34,939 nt of DNA from an uncultured Clostridia bacterium (GTDB taxonomy: Bacteria; Bacillota; Clostridia; Christensenellales; UBA1242), in the NCBI GenBank assembly GCA_947593585.1, contig CANQDP010000011.1, forward strand, positions 1 to 34,939. Reading direction: 5' to 3'. Below are positions 32,129 to 34,939 of the stretch, one piece after another; position 1 is the first letter of the stretch; every line of letters begins with the position of its first letter. Position numbers and translations under genes: made by a program. Under the pieces are notes generated by a model. The model had not been told where the DNA came from. It did no database searches and saw only the letters and a program-made list of their open reading frames with translations.

Positions 32129-34822
32129 ATGGGATTATTTTCTTATCTATTTGCTTCAGATAATAAGCGAAGTCTTTTAAAAATTGAAAAAACTGTGGCA
32201 AAAATTGAGGCTTTGGCAGATAAATATGCGCAGATGAGCGATGATGATTTGCAGGCCCAAACGCCTATTTTAAAGCAGAGGCTCAGTGATGGCGAAAAGT
32301 TGGATGACATTTTGCCAGACGCGTTTGCGCTTGTGCGTGAGGCGTCCACCCGCGTGCTTAAGCAAAGGCATTTCCATGTGCAATTAATTGGTGGCGTGGT
32401 GCTTCATCAAGGGCGTATCGCAGAAATGAAAACAGGTGAGGGTAAAACTCTAACCGCCACCACAGCGGTTTATTTAAACGCGCTCACGGGCAAAAATGTG
32501 CATGTCATCACTGTCAACGAATATTTGGCAACCTATCAAGCGGAATTGATGGGCAGGCTTTATAAATTTTTGGGGCTAACCATCGGTGTAACGCTATCTA
32601 ATCAGTCGCCCGAAGAGAAAAAACACGCTTATGAATGTGACATCACTTATGGCACAAATAGCGAGTTTGGCTTTGACTATTTGCGAGATAATATGCAGGT
32701 GGACAAGCGCTATAAAGTGCAGCGTGGGCACAATTTCTGCATTGTGGATGAGGTGGACTCAATTTTAATTGATGAGGCGCGCACTCCGCTCATTATTTCC
32801 GGTCCGGGTGGCAAGATTAGTGAACTTTATGGCACGGCAGACGGCTTTGCCAAACGCTTAAAGCCAGAAGATTATGAAATAGATATTAAGCGCAAACAGA
32901 TTAGGTTAACCGAGTCGGGCGTCAGCAAGGCAGAAAATTTCTTTAAGATAGAAAATTTGTCGGACATTGAAAATCTTGAAATTAATCACCACATCAACAA
33001 CGCTTTGCGCGCCAACTATATCATGATGCGCGATATTAATTATATTGTGAAAGACAACGAGATTTTGATTGTGGATGAATATACCGGTCGCATTATGCCG
33101 GGCAGACGCTATTCAAACGGGCTTCATCAAGCAATAGAAGCAAAAGAGCATGTTAAGATTAAGGACGAAAACAAAACTCTTGCCACCATCACGCTGCAAA
33201 ACTATTTCAAACTTTATGATAAACTTAGCGGCATGACAGGCACAGCAAAAACGGAAGAAACAGAATTCAACAAAATCTATAATCTCGATGTGGTCTGCAT
33301 CCCAACAAATAAGCCTGTGTTGCGCATAGACGAGCAAGATATGATTTTCTTCACTGAAGACGCAAAATATAAGGCGATAGTGGAAGAAATTAAGGAAAAG
33401 CACGAGAAAGGTCAGCCAATTTTGGTGGGCACAGCATCGGTGGAGAAGAGTGAGCGCATAAGCAAAGAGATTAAAAAACTTGGCATACCTCACAACCTTT
33501 TAAACGCCAAAAATCACGAGCTAGAGAGCCAAATCGTGGCTCAGTCGGGCAGAGTGGGAGCGGTTACGATTTCCACAAACATGGCAGGTCGTGGCACGGA
33601 TATTTTGCTGGGTGGCAACCCAGAGTTTTTGGCAAAGCAAAAACTGCTAAATGAAAATGTTAGCCAAGAGTTGATAGACAAAGTTACCACATATAATTCT
33701 AAACTAACCGAAGAAGAGCAGGCAATAAAAGATAAATACGATAAATATTATGCCGATTTTAAAAAGACCACAGACGAAGAAAAGCAAAAAGTGATTGAAT
33801 TGGGCGGCTTGCACATTTTAGGCACGGAGAGGCATGAGTCTAGGCGAATAGACAATCAGTTGCGTGGACGTGCCGGCCGTCAAGGCGACCCGGGCAGCAG
33901 TATTTTCTTCATTTCGCTTGAAGACGATTTGCCTCAGCGCTTTGGCGAAGATAGGATGAAGAGTTGGTTCTCTATTGCCTTCCGTGGCAACGAAGATATG
34001 CCACTTCAATCTCGCATTTTAACCAAATTTTTTGAAACTGCGCAAAAGAAAGTGGAGGCAATCAATTTCTCCGCCCGCAAAAATGTGCTTGAATATGACG
34101 ATGTGCTTAATAAACAGCGTCAAATCATCTATGGCGAGCGGGATAAAGTGCTTGACGGCATAGATGTTCACCCACAAATCGTTGAAATGATTAAAGAGCT
34201 TGTGTTTGAGCTTTGCTCGACCTATCTTGACGAAACCAAGCCAAGCTATGAATGGGAGTTAGAGCCACTAAATAAAGCGCTGGAAGATAAATTCTTAGAG
34301 CGTGGCGAAAATCTTGTCACCGAAGAAATGGTGGACGGTCAAGATGTGCAAGGCGTGAGCCAGGCAGTGTTTGAGCAAATCTTAAATAAATATGAGCAAA
34401 AAGTGGAAGAAGTGAAGAAAATCGGCTTTGATTTCTCTGTGGCTGAGCGCGACACTTTGCTTAGAATTGTTGACCGATTCTGGACTGAGCACATCGATGA
34501 AATGAACACTTTGCGAAACGAAATCGGCATTTTGGCGTATGGTCAAAAAGACCCTGTGGTGGCTTATAAAAACCAAGGGTTTGAGATGTTTGATAAAATG
34601 ATTGATGAGATGCGCGAATATGTGGCTTGCACGCTATTTAGGATGAAAGTGCAAGTGCAAATCGTGCCAAAAAGGCCGGTCGGCCCAATAAATGTGGGCA
34701 ACACAAATAAAGATGGAGGCTCACAAACACGCTCAAATTCTTCACATATCGGCCGCAACGATTTATGCCCTTGCGGTTCTGGCAAAAAATATAAAAACTG
34801 CTGTGGAAAGGATGCAAAATGA
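32129..34822 (+). CDS. secA: Protein translocase ATPase SecA
   Basis: 897 residues. Walker A MKTGEGKT at 100-107; DEVDSILIDEARTPLI from 207; protein cross-linking region; GRAGRQGDPGSS helicase motif late in NBD2; helical wing and scaffold; C-terminal zinc site C880-x-C882-x8-C891-C892 (LCPCGSGKKYKNCCG) that binds SecB or the membrane. A linker rich in N, S and T precedes it. SecA pushes preproteins through SecYEG at the membrane. AGGAGA precedes ATG. Unlike Bacillus, no prfB or raiA is visible next to it before the window ends. Monocistronic with its own promoter and terminator. Confidence 0.98.
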   Translation: MGLFSYLFASDNKRSLLKIEKTVAKIEALADKYAQMSDDDLQAQTPILKQRLSDGEKLDDILPDAFALVREASTRVLKQRHFHVQLIGGVVLHQGRIAEMKTGEGKTLTATTAVYLNALTGKNVHVITVNEYLATYQAELMGRLYKFLGLTIGVTLSNQSPEEKKHAYECDITYGTNSEFGFDYLRDNMQVDKRYKVQRGHNFCIVDEVDSILIDEARTPLIISGPGGKISELYGTADGFAKRLKPEDYEIDIKRKQIRLTESGVSKAENFFKIENLSDIENLEINHHINNALRANYIMMRDINYIVKDNEILIVDEYTGRIMPGRRYSNGLHQAIEAKEHVKIKDENKTLATITLQNYFKLYDKLSGMTGTAKTEETEFNKIYNLDVVCIPTNKPVLRIDEQDMIFFTEDAKYKAIVEEIKEKHEKGQPILVGTASVEKSERISKEIKKLGIPHNLLNAKNHELESQIVAQSGRVGAVTISTNMAGRGTDILLGGNPEFLAKQKLLNENVSQELIDKVTTYNSKLTEEEQAIKDKYDKYYADFKKTTDEEKQKVIELGGLHILGTERHESRRIDNQLRGRAGRQGDPGSSIFFISLEDDLPQRFGEDRMKSWFSIAFRGNEDMPLQSRILTKFFETAQKKVEAINFSARKNVLEYDDVLNKQRQIIYGERDKVLDGIDVHPQIVEMIKELVFELCSTYLDETKPSYEWELEPLNKALEDKFLERGENLVTEEMVDGQDVQGVSQAVFEQILNKYEQKVEEVKKIGFDFSVAERDTLLRIVDRFWTEHIDEMNTLRNEIGILAYGQKDPVVAYKNQGFEMFDKMIDEMREYVACTLFRMKVQVQIVPKRPVGPINVGNTNKDGGSQTRSNSSHIGRNDLCPCGSGKKYKNCCGKDAK

Positions 34823-34832
34823 TAATTTTAAG

Positions 34833-34861
34833 ATGAGAGGAGTTTTTGCCTCTCATTTTTC
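34833..34861 (+). terminator. secA terminator
   Basis: ATGAGAGG, 8-base loop, CCTCTCAT, then TTTTT, 10 bases after the secA stop. Confidence 0.85.
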
Positions 34862-34895
34862 ATGCTATTTTTTTCGGCAAAATGTGCCATTTTGT

Positions 34896-34924
34896 TTGTA
34901 AAAACGCAATTGGAGTGTTATAAT
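34896..34924 (+). promoter_or_regulatory. Promoter for a gene beyond the window
   Basis: TTGTAA (34896-34901), 17 bases, TGT-TATAAT (34919-34924). The gene it serves starts past the end of the window. Confidence 0.55.
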
Positions 34925-34939
34925 ATTTCTTAGAAATAT

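Overview
The window is AT-rich DNA from a low-GC Bacillota-like genome. I suspect an uncultured clostridial lineage, but I cannot place it closer from sequence alone. Evidence for this: Shine-Dalgarno sites of the AGGAGG type, AddAB rather than RecBCD, Mini-RNase III, a SigH-type sigma factor next to rlmB, a YjzC-like protein, and a dnaX-ybaB-recR cluster. Standard stops are used (TGA is a stop), and both tRNAs encode CCA.

Left region (1 to about 8176) is accessory DNA. It holds a type I restriction subunit (hsdR) whose hsdM/hsdS partners must lie outside the window, and a small XerC-like tyrosine recombinase flanked by short inverted repeats. Next comes an untranslated stretch with 9-bp iterons and four hairpin modules, upstream of a winged-helix replication-organiser-like gene. 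A phage-like non-coding stretch, an excisionase-like gene and a full-size phage/ICE integrase follow. A possible HEPN-type cargo gene, a tiny opposite-strand gene and tRNA-Arg(CCT) close the region. It looks like a decayed or partly seen integrative element with its end at the 3' end of tRNA-Arg.

Middle region (8254 to 20276) is an AT-rich defence island between tRNA-Arg(CCT) and tRNA-Ser(GCT). The order is: a self-inhibited Fic AMP-transferase with an N-terminal HTH and a dyad over its promoter; a solitary one-TRD hsdS-like gene bounded by an inverted repeat; a broken DUF2188 gene; then hsdR, a YgjP-like metallopeptidase and hsdM. Last comes a three-cassette hsdS locus (one expressed, one silent inverted, one silent half cassette) with its own tyrosine recombinase. 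In-frame repeats shared by the three cassettes predict a phase-variable type I system with up to six HsdS specificities (three first TRDs by two second TRDs).

Right region (20277 to the end) is core chromosome with visibly higher GC: tRNA-Ser, a yjzC-like gene, addB-addA (recombinational repair), a small unknown opposite-strand gene, and a tight run mrnC-rlmB-sigH-dnaX-ybaB-recR (rRNA maturation and modification, sigma factor, replication clamp loader, recombination). A GC-rich three-armed cruciform element follows recR, and then secA.

Promoters across the window share an extended -10 of the form TATGnTATAAT. Three genes (7321, addB, mrnC) have exactly 6 bases between the -10 hexamer and ATG and no Shine-Dalgarno, which predicts leaderless mRNAs. 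No CRISPR array, rRNA or intact insertion sequence was seen.
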